Shown: positions 1 through 6,561 of the stretch, in pieces
Position numbering within the stretch: position 1 is the first letter of the stretch
How the letters are laid out: every line of letters starts with the position of its first letter
Assembly (NCBI GenBank): GCA_002305445.1
Contig: DBRA01000044.1
Coordinates: 1-15,964, forward strand
DNA length: 15,964 nt
Direction: 5' to 3'
Source of the DNA: Clostridiales bacterium UBA1380
Lineage (GTDB): Bacteria > Bacillota > Clostridia > Oscillospirales > CAG-272
The notes under the pieces: generated by a model
Told to the model about the DNA's origin: nothing
The model's database searches: none
Seen by the model: the letters and a program-made list of their open reading frames with translations, nothing else
Program-made: the position numbers and the translations under genes

Positions 1-224
1 CAGTCGTAAATCGATCCGCGGTTCGCGCTGACGGTCGTCTCGAGCGTAAGCTGCTCGAGCACCTCGCGCTCGAAATAATCGTGCTGAATTACGCCGATAT
101 TGAAAAGCACGCCGGACAGTCCTGTCGCGATCGCGGTAAACACTGCCGCCGTGCCCGTTATGAATTTTTTCATGCGGCGGTCCACGCCGTTCTGATGAAA
201 GACACCGGGTCTGTCTTTTGTCAC
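1..224 (-). CDS. Class B penicillin-binding protein (FtsI/SpoVD type), N-terminal fragment
   Basis: Only the first 74 residues are in the window; the gene continues past the left edge. The product would be a peptidoglycan transpeptidase of septal or spore-cortex wall synthesis. After a short basic cytoplasmic segment there is one membrane-spanning stretch (about residues 20-46, starting MKKFITGTAAVFTAIATG), then a charged helix, then ANRGSIYD, the conserved start of the PBP dimerisation domain in class B PBPs. I chose the GTG at 224 because GAGG lies 8 bases upstream; an ATG further upstream (about 243) is out of frame and soon stops, and ATG 18 residues in is an alternative. It follows ftsL after a gap of about 180 bp that holds a terminator-like hairpin. 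Position after ftsL fits FtsI or SpoVD; the fragment cannot separate them. Confidence 0.85.
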   Translation of the reverse strand, partial: MTKDRPGVFHQNGVDRRMKKFITGTAAVFTAIATGLSGVLFNIGVIQHDYFEREVLEQLTLETTVSANRGSIYD

Positions 225-255
225 AATCCGCACCTCATCTTCATGCGCCGTTATA

Positions 256-312
256 GAAAAAACAAAGGGTGCTTGCCGCTTTTTAAAGTAAAATGCGGCG
301 CCGGCGCCCTTT
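256..312 (-). terminator. Intrinsic terminator-like hairpin between ftsL and the PBP gene
   Basis: On the minus strand AAAGGGCGC (312-304) pairs with GCACCCTTT (272-264) with one G-U wobble. An inner GCCGC/GCGGC stem (299-295 with 279-275) closes an A/T-rich loop. The stem is followed at once by GTTTTTTCT. This is the form of a rho-independent terminator, yet it sits about 40 bases before the PBP start codon inside the division cluster, so it may be an attenuator or a partial stop. Confidence 0.65.
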
Positions 313-405
313 CTTTATCGGTCGGTCGCAATACAGCGGAGCCGGCCATATGCCGCGCCGTTCTGCCGCTATATTATATTATCGACTCCAGTATCATATG
401 CGAAG

Positions 406-1239
406 TCAGCCCACATAATCCAGCAGTCCGCCTATCGGCTTATAAAGTATCGAAAGAAGAGTCGATACGGCGCCGCCGGATTTATTTGCGTTTTCATCCG
501 TTTCCGTGTTCAATATCTCGATGCGGTCCTGCGTCGAGAGCGAAACGAAGCGGCGCTCGACAAGTTCCGTATTCACCATGCCGATTTCCTCGGTGGCGAT
601 TTTTTCGATCGTCCGGATGTCGTTCTTTCGTTCGAGCGCGAGCATCAGATCTTCCTTCTGCGCTTCAAGCGACGATATCTCGTCCTCGAGGTCGCCGATT
701 GAGGAGGATTTCTGATATATCAGCGTGTAGCTGTAGATGATGAACATCATCATCATCGTGCAGATCAGCGTCAGCGCGATCGCCGCGATCGGCAGCTTCG
801 TGCGCGGCATCTTCACCTCGCCGTCCTTTGTGAGGCGCTTGTCGCGGTATATCTCGGCGGTACGCTGCTTCGGAGCGGGCTTCCGGGCAGTCCCCGGCGC
901 GCTCTTCCGCATCGCGCCCTGAGCGGGCTGCGTCGTCGGCACAGCCGCGTTTTGGCGCGGTCTGCGCTGCTCGGCGGATCTGCACTGCGCTATGTAGCGG
1001 TTGCGCTCCCTGATGCGCTGCGCGTCCTCGAGCATACGCCTGTAGCCTTCCCCGGAGCTCTGCGCGGCGGGCCGCACTTTCATGGCCGCCATGCTCTGGG
1101 CGCGGCGGACGTTATCCAACACGGCGCTCTGTCTTACCGAGTACACGCCGCGGCTTTCAAAACGCATTCTGAGTCTGTCGGCGAGCGGATTTTCCGCTGC
1201 GTATGTGCCGGCATATACGTTTCTGCGCATATCGGTCAT
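406..1239 (-). CDS. ftsL: FtsL/DivIC-like division protein with long basic N-terminus
   Basis: Bitopic septum protein, expected to form the FtsL-DivIC-FtsQ(DivIB) complex that activates septal wall synthesis. The 277-residue product has a cytoplasmic part of about 145 residues rich in Arg and Ala, a membrane helix (about 150-172, with a run of four Met), and an extracellular coiled coil (about 176-215, IGDLEDEISSLEAQKEDLML) that leads to IATEEIGMV, resembling the FtsL/DivIC ending. The C-terminus (STLLSILYKPIGGLLDYVG) could be amphipathic. Most FtsL proteins are about 100-130 residues; the excess is the N-terminal extension. ATG at 1239 is chosen because GGAAGGAG lies 7 bases upstream; the frame stays open to a GTG at 1344, which has no ribosome site. 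The 249-bp gap to rsmH holds no gene that I can support. Assignment rests on topology and position between rsmH and a PBP gene, since FtsL sequences are poorly conserved. Confidence 0.8.
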   Translation of the reverse strand: MTDMRRNVYAGTYAAENPLADRLRMRFESRGVYSVRQSAVLDNVRRAQSMAAMKVRPAAQSSGEGYRRMLEDAQRIRERNRYIAQCRSAEQRRPRQNAAVPTTQPAQGAMRKSAPGTARKPAPKQRTAEIYRDKRLTKDGEVKMPRTKLPIAAIALTLICTMMMMFIIYSYTLIYQKSSSIGDLEDEISSLEAQKEDLMLALERKNDIRTIEKIATEEIGMVNTELVERRFVSLSTQDRIEILNTETDENANKSGGAVSTLLSILYKPIGGLLDYVG

Positions 1240-1378
1240 GATATTTCTCCTTCCGGTCGTTCGGGCGCGCGTCCGCAGCCCGACGGTCAATTTTCGTATC
1301 CGGATTCGCTTCAATCGATCCGATGGCTTGTATTTATTTTTCACAGTGCGTTTTCGCTTTACGGCGTTTGATATTGAC

Positions 1379-1392
1379 TGTAAGCGCTTTTA
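1379..1392. promoter_or_regulatory. cre-like (CcpA-type) site in the rsmH-ftsL gap
   Basis: On the minus strand this reads TAAAAGCGCTTACA. It matches 13 of 14 positions of the Firmicutes catabolite-responsive element TGWAARCGYTWNCW (as I recall it), with A for G at position 2, and has a perfect AAGCGCTT core. It lies in the only sizeable gap between rsmH and ftsL. It may be chance; no CcpA gene is in view, though HPr with Ser46 is. Confidence 0.3.
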
Positions 1393-1488
1393 CGTGCACG
1401 AGCGGCTTCTATCTTACGGGTGTTATTCGCGCTCCGATGCCCGGTTTGTTTTATCGATCGTCTGCGCCGCGGCGGGACGACGGATCTG

Positions 1489-2454
1489 CTACAGTTTTTC
1501 CGCCGCGCGCAGCTTGGCGCTGTGCGAGCGCTTGTTTTTCGCAAGCTCCTCCTCTGACGGGAGCGTCGGCTTACGGGAGAGCAGCTTCACATCGGGCGTG
1601 CGGCCGCACACGCAAACGGGAAAGTCCGGCGGGCATACGCAGCCGCGCGCGAGGTCGGTGAAGACGTTTTTCACTATCCTGTCCTCGAGCGAATGGAACG
1701 TGATGACGGCGATCCTGCCGCCCTTTCGCATCATTGCGACGGCGTCTTTAATCGCCGGTTCGATCGCGTCGAGCTCGCCGTTGACTTCGATTCTCACCGC
1801 CTGAAACGTGCGGCGCGCTGGGTGCTGCGCTTCCGCCCTCGCGGCGGCGGCCGGAATCGCCGCCTTGACGACGGCCGCAAGGCGCGCCGTCGTTTCGATC
1901 GGTTCCTTTTCCCGTTCTCGCACGATGAACGACGCTATGCGCGGCGCGAACTTTTCCTCGCCGTATTCGGCGATGATGCGGCGCAGCTCGCTCTCGGGGT
2001 AACCGTTCACGACGTCCGCCGCGGTGAGCGGCTGCGACGTGTCCATGCGCATGTCGAGCGGCGCGTCGGTGTTGTACGAAAAGCCCCTCTCCGGCGTGTC
2101 GAGCTGATGCGAGCTGACGCCGAGGTCGAGCAGCAGCCCGTCGATTTCGTCGATGCCGGATTCGCGCAGCGCGGATGCGAGGTTGCGGAAGTTGTCGCGG
2201 ATGAAGACGACCTTGACCCCGTCGATACCGCCGAGCCGCGCCTTGCACGCCGCTATCGCGTCGGCGTCGCGGTCGATGCAGCAGAGCGTTCCGCCGCCCG
2301 CCGCCATGAGCGCGCGGGCTATCGCCTCCGAATGGGAGCCGCCGCCGGCCGTGCCGTCCACATAGACGCCGCCGCCCTTTATCGCGAGCGCGTCCACGCA
2401 CTCGGCGAGCATGACCGGTATATGGCCGAAATCAGCGTTATCCTTCATGTTCAT
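1489..2454 (-). CDS. rsmH: 16S rRNA (cytosine(1402)-N(4))-methyltransferase RsmH (MraW)
   Basis: S-adenosylmethionine-dependent enzyme that N4-methylates C1402 of 16S rRNA in the decoding centre. The family marks are in order: GHIPVML near the N-terminus, the SAM loop DGTAGGGSHS (about 34-43), CIDRDADAI, LLLDLGVSSHQLD followed by RGFSY, FQAVRIEVNGEL, ITFHSLEDRIVKN, the cysteine-rich CVCPPDFPVCVCG, and the basic tail KNKRSHSAKLRAAEK. At 321 residues it has the usual length. I take ATG at 2454, which overlaps the TGA of mraZ (TGATG); GTG at 2457 and ATG at 2448 are equally possible, and only a weak GGGG lies upstream, so translational coupling to mraZ is likely. Second gene of the division cluster. 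Confidence 0.96.
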   Translation of the reverse strand: MNMKDNADFGHIPVMLAECVDALAIKGGGVYVDGTAGGGSHSEAIARALMAAGGGTLCCIDRDADAIAACKARLGGIDGVKVVFIRDNFRNLASALRESGIDEIDGLLLDLGVSSHQLDTPERGFSYNTDAPLDMRMDTSQPLTAADVVNGYPESELRRIIAEYGEEKFAPRIASFIVREREKEPIETTARLAAVVKAAIPAAAARAEAQHPARRTFQAVRIEVNGELDAIEPAIKDAVAMMRKGGRIAVITFHSLEDRIVKNVFTDLARGCVCPPDFPVCVCGRTPDVKLLSRKPTLPSEEELAKNKRSHSAKLRAAEKL

Positions 2455-2873
2455 CACAGCCCCAGCTCGATCATCTGAGCCGTCATGGCGTCCATATCGA
2501 GCGATTTCTCATGCTCGTCCCATCGAGCTTCGTCCCATATCTCAGCGTGGTCGAGCACGCCTATTATAACAACGTTCTTGTCAATGCCGGCGAACTCGCG
2601 CAGCGTGTCCGGAATTATGACGCGGCCCTGCGCGTCCGGAACGACCTCCGCGGCGTTGCGGCTGAGAAAGCGTATCATATCGCGCGCCTGCGTCCTTGGC
2701 AGCTGCGCGAGACGGTCGGTGAATTTCGCCCACTCCTCGTTTGAGTAAACCGACAGACACTTGTCCGTGTTGACGGTGATAACGAAAGATGCGCCGAGTT
2801 TCTCGCGCATCTTCGCGGGAACGAAGACGCGGTATTTCGCATCGAGCGTATGGCGGTATGTGCCTGTCAGCAT
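2454..2873 (-). CDS. mraZ: Transcriptional regulator MraZ
   Basis: DNA-binding regulator of the division and wall (dcw) cluster, first gene of the operon and expected to control its own promoter. The 139-residue product has the two AbrB-like half domains typical of MraZ. The first is GTYRHTLDAKYRVFVPAKMR (about 4-23), matching the GxYxHxLDxKgRxxxPAKxR pattern; the second is DAQGRVIIPDTLREFAGI in the middle. AGGGAGAA lies 6-8 bases before the ATG. The start codon is followed immediately by MLTGTYRH, as in orthologues. The end overlaps the start of rsmH. Upstream there is a TTGCGT-N17-TATAAT promoter and three AAAGTG-like direct repeats, which supports autoregulation. Confidence 0.97.
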   Translation of the reverse strand: MLTGTYRHTLDAKYRVFVPAKMREKLGASFVITVNTDKCLSVYSNEEWAKFTDRLAQLPRTQARDMIRFLSRNAAEVVPDAQGRVIIPDTLREFAGIDKNVVIIGVLDHAEIWDEARWDEHEKSLDMDAMTAQMIELGL

Positions 2874-2901
2874 CGCGTCTTCTCCCTTCCCTGAAATTCA
2901 C

Positions 2902-2928
2902 CACTTCAGTGTACTTTCGCCCCACTTT
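2902..2928 (-). promoter_or_regulatory. MraZ-box-like triple direct repeat
   Basis: On the minus strand AAAGTG (2928-2923), AAAGTA (2917-2912) and GAAGTG (2907-2902) follow each other at 11 and 10 bases, one helical turn apart, just downstream of the predicted mraZ transcription start. MraZ is known to bind short tandem repeats in its own promoter region (AAAGTG-type in Mollicutes, TGGG-type in E. coli), so these are the likely operator. Confidence 0.7.
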
Positions 2929-2937
2929 TATGGACTT

Positions 2938-2966
2938 ATTATATATCATCAAGGACAAAAACGCAA
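2938..2966 (-). promoter_or_regulatory. Sigma-A promoter of mraZ
   Basis: TTGCGT (2966-2961), 17-base spacer, TATAAT (2943-2938) on the minus strand, about 65 bases upstream of the mraZ start. The -10 is perfect and the -35 keeps TTG. Predicted start of transcription is near 2931, just ahead of the MraZ-like repeats. Confidence 0.7.
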
Positions 2967-3000
2967 TACCCGGAAACGCGATTTTTATTGAAAATTCTAT

Positions 3001-3020
3001 TATTTCCCGATATTTCCCGT
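3001..3020. repeat. Two 10-bp tandem repeats upstream of the mraZ promoter
   Basis: TATTTCCCGA and TATTTCCCGT follow each other directly. On the minus strand the motif is CGGGAAATA repeated at exactly one helical turn, about 35-55 bases upstream of the mraZ -35 box. Possible protein-binding site; function unknown. Confidence 0.4.
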
Positions 3021-3046
3021 ATGATTCGACACGCCGTTCGACAGCG

Positions 3047-3075
3047 ATTTCATAAAAACGGGCGATTTATGAAAT
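3047..3075. repeat. Perfect 10-bp inverted repeat upstream of mraZ
   Basis: ATTTCATAAA (3047-3056) and TTTATGAAAT (3066-3075) form a perfect inverted repeat with a 9-base spacer. It lies between the coaD terminator and the mraZ promoter, about 80 bases before the -35. The form suggests an operator for a dimeric regulator; no T-run follows, so it is not an obvious terminator. The rest of the 340-bp gap 2874-3213 holds only the promoter, repeats and terminator listed separately. Confidence 0.4.
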
Positions 3076-3110
3076 TTTATCTGAATTTGAAACCACATCC
3101 TTCCCCCGAC

Positions 3111-3150
3111 GAAAAAAGCTCCCGAAACCGCGGTTCGGTTTCGGGAGCTT
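3111..3150 (-). terminator. Rho-independent terminator of the uvrC-rsmD-coaD unit
   Basis: AAGCTCCCGAAACC (3150-3137 on the minus strand) pairs perfectly with GGTTTCGGGAGCTT (3129-3116) around a 7-base loop, followed by a T-run on the minus strand. It lies about 65 bases past the coaD stop codon. Confidence 0.9.
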
Positions 3151-3213
3151 CCGGATGTATCGAAAGAGAGCGGTTCTGATATGTCGTAAACGGAGATGCT
3201 GCGCGATGCGCAT

Positions 3214-3708
3214 TCAGGTGCGGCGGCGTCCGAACGACTCCGCGAGCGCCGCCACGGGCGCCGACAGCGCCGCTTCGAGCGAGCGTCCGTACTTAATCAG
3301 CTCGCGCGCGTATGTCGAGCTGATGTGCGCGAACTGCGCGCGCGCCGGAAGCAGGACCGTCTCGAACTCGGGGTCGAAGGCGCGCATGATCGAGGCGAGC
3401 CCCGACTCGTAATCGAAGTCGCACACGCCGCGCACGCCCTTGACAAGCGTCGTTATGCCGTGCTCGTGCATAAAATCGGCGACAAGCCCGCCGTAGAGCT
3501 CCGCACTCACGTTGTCGTACGGGCGGCAGGCGGCGCGCACCATTTCAAGCCGTTCTTCCGGCGTAAAATAGCCGCCGTGTTTCTCGGTGTTGACGAACAC
3601 GGTTACGTAGACGCGGTCGAAGATCTGCGCGGCGCGCGCGATCACATCCTCGTGGCCGAGCGTCACGGGATCGAAGCTGCCCGGAATCAATGCAGTCGTG
3701 CGCTTCAT
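3214..3708 (-). CDS. coaD: Phosphopantetheine adenylyltransferase (PPAT)
   Basis: Catalyses ATP plus 4'-phosphopantetheine to dephospho-CoA plus pyrophosphate, the fourth step of CoA synthesis, in the cytoplasm. The 164-residue product shows the nucleotidyltransferase signature PGSFDPVTLGH (9-19, with the T/HxGH motif at 16-19), FTPEERLEM, LVKGVRG (88-94) and FAHISSTYARELI (126-138), all at the places expected for CoaD. ATG at 3708 is preferred over the in-frame GTG at 3717 because GGAGG lies 6-8 bases before the ATG and would overlap the GTG. It follows rsmD after 18 bases, the common rsmD-coaD pair, and is ended by the hairpin at 3111-3150. Confidence 0.97.
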   Translation of the reverse strand: MKRTTALIPGSFDPVTLGHEDVIARAAQIFDRVYVTVFVNTEKHGGYFTPEERLEMVRAACRPYDNVSAELYGGLVADFMHEHGITTLVKGVRGVCDFDYESGLASIMRAFDPEFETVLLPARAQFAHISSTYARELIKYGRSLEAALSAPVAALAESFGRRRT

Positions 3709-3726
3709 ATCGGTCACCTCCGCGTA

Positions 3727-4290
3727 TCAGTCCGCTTTCAGTGTCAGCCGCGTTATCCTGACGCGGCCGTAGCGCGACTGCTTTACAAGCTCGTAACGCT
3801 GCGCGACGTCCTCCCGGCCGGCGAAGACGTCGTCCGTTTCCGACTCGCATATGATAAGGCAGCCGGGCGCGCAGACGTCGGAGCGCGATATGCGGTCGAG
3901 CGCGCCGACAAGGCAGTCGGTCTTATACGGCGGGTCGAGGAAGATGAAGTTGAAACGCTCCCTGCCGTCGGCGGAGCGCAGATACGCGGCGTAGTCCGAC
4001 ACGGCTACGCGGCAGCGGTCGAACAGCTTCGTCTTCTTCGCGTTCGCGATGACGAGCTCGGCGGCTTCGCGCGAGTTGTCGATGAACACGGCCTTCTCCG
4101 CGCCGCGGGACAGCGCTTCGAGCCCCATCTGGCCCGTGCCCGCGAAAAGGTCGAGCACGGTCGTGCCCTCGAGGTCGAACTGGATCATGGAGAACACGGC
4201 CTCCTTGACGCTTTCGGGCGTCGGGCGCGTGTGCTCGCCTTCCGGCGTGAACAGCTTTGTGCCGCGCGCGGTTCCGGTTATTATTCGCAT
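3727..4290 (-). CDS. rsmD: 16S rRNA (guanine(966)-N(2))-methyltransferase RsmD
   Basis: SAM-dependent methyltransferase for N2 of G966 in 16S rRNA. The 187-residue product begins MRIITGTARG and carries TRPTPESVKEAVFSMI (21-36), the SAM-binding LDLFAGTGQMGLEALSRGA (46-64) and the catalytic DPPY (119-122) of N-methyltransferases acting on exocyclic amines. AGAGAGG lies 8 bases upstream of the ATG. The 72-bp gap to uvrC contains a perfect 14-bp palindrome (4306-4319). The gene runs into coaD and is probably co-transcribed with it. Confidence 0.96.
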   Translation of the reverse strand: MRIITGTARGTKLFTPEGEHTRPTPESVKEAVFSMIQFDLEGTTVLDLFAGTGQMGLEALSRGAEKAVFIDNSREAAELVIANAKKTKLFDRCRVAVSDYAAYLRSADGRERFNFIFLDPPYKTDCLVGALDRISRSDVCAPGCLIICESETDDVFAGREDVAQRYELVKQSRYGRVRITRLTLKAD

Positions 4291-4305
4291 TTATGAATCC
4301 TCTCT

Positions 4306-4319
4306 TATAAACGTTTATA
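4306..4319. promoter_or_regulatory. Perfect 14-bp palindrome upstream of rsmD
   Basis: TATAAACGTTTATA, a perfect palindrome with a central CG, ends just before the rsmD ribosome site. The AAACGTTT core resembles operators of LacI/CcpA-type regulators, but the outer TG/CA of a cre site are absent. Role unknown. Confidence 0.35.
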
Positions 4320-4362
4320 TACAGACCGGCCGAACAGGCGCACAGATATGAACTTTGCCGGT

Positions 4363-6540
4363 TCAGTCATCGGCTTCGCCAGAATCGGCGTCGATATCTG
4401 CGTCGGCGTCGACGTCACCGGCGTCGATATTATCATCGCCGCTTTCGAAGTCGGCGGCGTCAGCGCCGATATCCTCATCGTCACTGCCGTCGGCGACGGC
4501 TTCGCGCGAGGTTTTGGCCGCGGCGGCGTCGAAATACGCGCGCAGCGTCTTCGCGTCGGTGCGGCTGACGCCGCGGACTCGCGCCAGCTCGTCCTCGCTC
4601 GCGGCGCGTACGGCGGCGAGCGTGCCGAAATGCGAAAGCAGCAGCCGCGCTTTGACCGCACCGATGCCCTTTATCTTTTCGAGCGACGACGTTTTGATCG
4701 TCTTGCGCTTCGCGCCGGTCATTTTGGACACCGTGAAGCGGTGCACCTCTTCCTGCAGGCGATAGACGAATATGAACACCTCGTTGTCGCGCGCGATCGA
4801 TACGTCGCCGTCAACCCCGACGACGCTGCGCGTCTTGTGGTGCTCGTCCTTGACCATGCCGAAAACGGGCACCGGCAGCCCGAGCTCGTCGAGCAGCGCC
4901 GACACGACGGACACATGGCCCTTGCCGCCGTCGAGCAGTATCAGATCCGGCAGCTCCGAAAACGAGCCGTCCGTGTCTGATAAGTGCGCGAACCGCCTCG
5001 ATACCGCCTCGCGCATGGCCGCGTAGTCGTCCTCGGCGGTCTGCCCCTTTATGCGGAACACGCGGTAGTCCGATTTGGCGAGCCGTCCGTTCTTCGCGAC
5101 GATCATGCCGGCCGTGATGTGCTCCGAGCCGAGGTTCGAGATGTCGTATGCCTCGATGCGCTGCGGCACCGACGGCAGCGACAGCATCTGAGCCAGCCGT
5201 ATCAGCACGCGCTCGTCGTTTTCGGCGCGCCGCCTGTGCTCCGCCGCCTTCTGACGCGCGTTGTCGCGCGCCATGTCGCAGAGCGCCTTGTTGTCGCCGC
5301 GCACCGGCGTCCGCAGGGTCACCTTATGGCCCGCCATGCCGCGCAGATACTCGCCGAGCGCGTCGCGCTCCTGCTGCGGCAGCGGGAACGACAATAAAAT
5401 CTCCGGCGGTATGTCCTCGCGGCGCGAGTAAAGGCTCGTGATGAACGACGACGCGGACACGGTGTCCGGCACGTCGTCGCCGGACACATCATTGTCGGCA
5501 TCGCCGCCGTCCGTATCGGATGCACCGGCGTCTGCGGAAGCAGCGGGCACGGCCGCATCGGGCGCAGCCGCAGCGGTTTCGCCCGTTTGGGCCGCGGCAG
5601 AGTCCGTCTGAGCATCCGCGGTTTTCATGTCCGGCGCGCCGAAATCGACGATTTCGTCTGCGCCGAAGTAGAACTCCTCGCTGTCGGTTATGACGCCGGA
5701 GCGTATATAGAACACCGACGCGCAGGCGCACACGTCGTCGCGCCAGAGCGCGATGATATCGAACTCCGCGTCCGGCGAGCCGACCACCTTCTGCTTGTCG
5801 CCGAGGCGCTTCAGCGCCTCGATGCTGTCGCGGCAGCGCGCGGCCTCCTCGTACTTCTCCTCCTCGGCGCACATTATCATACGCTGCTCGAGCGACCTTA
5901 CGGCTTCGCGCGTGTTGCCGCGCAGAATCGATATGGCGCAGCGGATCAGCTCGTTATACTCCTCCTGCGTCACTTTCCCCGTGCACGGCGCGACACAGCG
6001 GCCGAGCTGCGCGTAGACGCACGGGCGCTCCCTGCCGATGTCGCGCGGGAATACTCTCTTGCAGTTCGGTATGCCGAGCGTGCGCTCGAGCGTCGCGATG
6101 ATTTCGTAGACGATGTTCGTTCCCGAGTACGGGCCGAAGTAGCGGGCGCCGTCCGCCAGCCTCTTGCGCGTCATACCGATGCGCGGATACGGCTCGTTGA
6201 CGCTCACCTTGATGTACGGGTACGATTTCGCGTCCTTCAGCTTGATATTATACTTCGGAGAGTGCTGTTTTATCAGCGCGTTCTCAAGGGAGAGCGCTTC
6301 GATTTCGGTATCGCACAGGATGAAGTCGAAATCGGCGACGCTGCCCGCCATGCGCGCGGTCTTGTCGGCCTGACCCTCCGGAAGATGAAAATACTGCGAC
6401 ACTCTGTCGCGCAGAGTGCGCGACTTGCCGACATATATGACGCGGCCGCCCGCGTCCTTCATGATGTATACGCCGGGGCGGCGCGGAAGAGCCGCGGCTT
6501 TGCCGCGCAGGTATCCTATTCTATCGCTGTACTGTGCCAT
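4363..6540 (-). CDS. uvrC: Excinuclease ABC subunit C with acidic insert and acidic tail
   Basis: Nucleotide excision repair nuclease that cuts on both sides of a lesion in the UvrBC complex. Domains in order: GIY-YIG nuclease (GVY 23-25, YVG 36-38, LENALIKQHSPKYN from 85), four cysteines C160, C174, C182 and C186 in the iron-sulphur spacing known from E. coli UvrC, UVR motif (about 217-246) for UvrB binding, RNase H-like nuclease (YDISN 465-469, LLDGGKGH 535-542, DEHHKTR 565-571), and tandem helix-hairpin-helix (about 622-668). At 725 residues it is about 100 longer than usual. The excess is an Ala/Asp-rich insert (about 302-362) before the RNase H-like domain and an Asp-rich tail (684-725). 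GGGAG lies 7 bases before the ATG. It lies upstream of rsmD and coaD and may be read with them. Confidence 0.97.
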   Translation of the reverse strand: MAQYSDRIGYLRGKAAALPRRPGVYIMKDAGGRVIYVGKSRTLRDRVSQYFHLPEGQADKTARMAGSVADFDFILCDTEIEALSLENALIKQHSPKYNIKLKDAKSYPYIKVSVNEPYPRIGMTRKRLADGARYFGPYSGTNIVYEIIATLERTLGIPNCKRVFPRDIGRERPCVYAQLGRCVAPCTGKVTQEEYNELIRCAISILRGNTREAVRSLEQRMIMCAEEEKYEEAARCRDSIEALKRLGDKQKVVGSPDAEFDIIALWRDDVCACASVFYIRSGVITDSEEFYFGADEIVDFGAPDMKTADAQTDSAAAQTGETAAAAPDAAVPAASADAGASDTDGGDADNDVSGDDVPDTVSASSFITSLYSRREDIPPEILLSFPLPQQERDALGEYLRGMAGHKVTLRTPVRGDNKALCDMARDNARQKAAEHRRRAENDERVLIRLAQMLSLPSVPQRIEAYDISNLGSEHITAGMIVAKNGRLAKSDYRVFRIKGQTAEDDYAAMREAVSRRFAHLSDTDGSFSELPDLILLDGGKGHVSVVSALLDELGLPVPVFGMVKDEHHKTRSVVGVDGDVSIARDNEVFIFVYRLQEEVHRFTVSKMTGAKRKTIKTSSLEKIKGIGAVKARLLLSHFGTLAAVRAASEDELARVRGVSRTDAKTLRAYFDAAAAKTSREAVADGSDDEDIGADAADFESGDDNIDAGDVDADADIDADSGEADD

Positions 6541-6561
6541 ACTATCTCTCCCGAAAACGAA

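Noticed and set aside
81..740. Open frame of 219 codons on the plus strand
   Set aside because: It lies opposite the PBP start and ftsL, has no ribosome site and an Arg/Ser/Cys-rich composition typical of antisense frames in GC-rich DNA.
1240..1344. Longer ftsL start at the GTG at 1344
   Set aside because: There is no ribosome site before it, while GGAAGGAG is well placed before the ATG at 1239.
3196..4296. Plus-strand open frame of 366 codons across coaD and rsmD
   Set aside because: It is antisense to two clearly conserved genes, and its Arg/His/Val-rich product has no recognisable motif.
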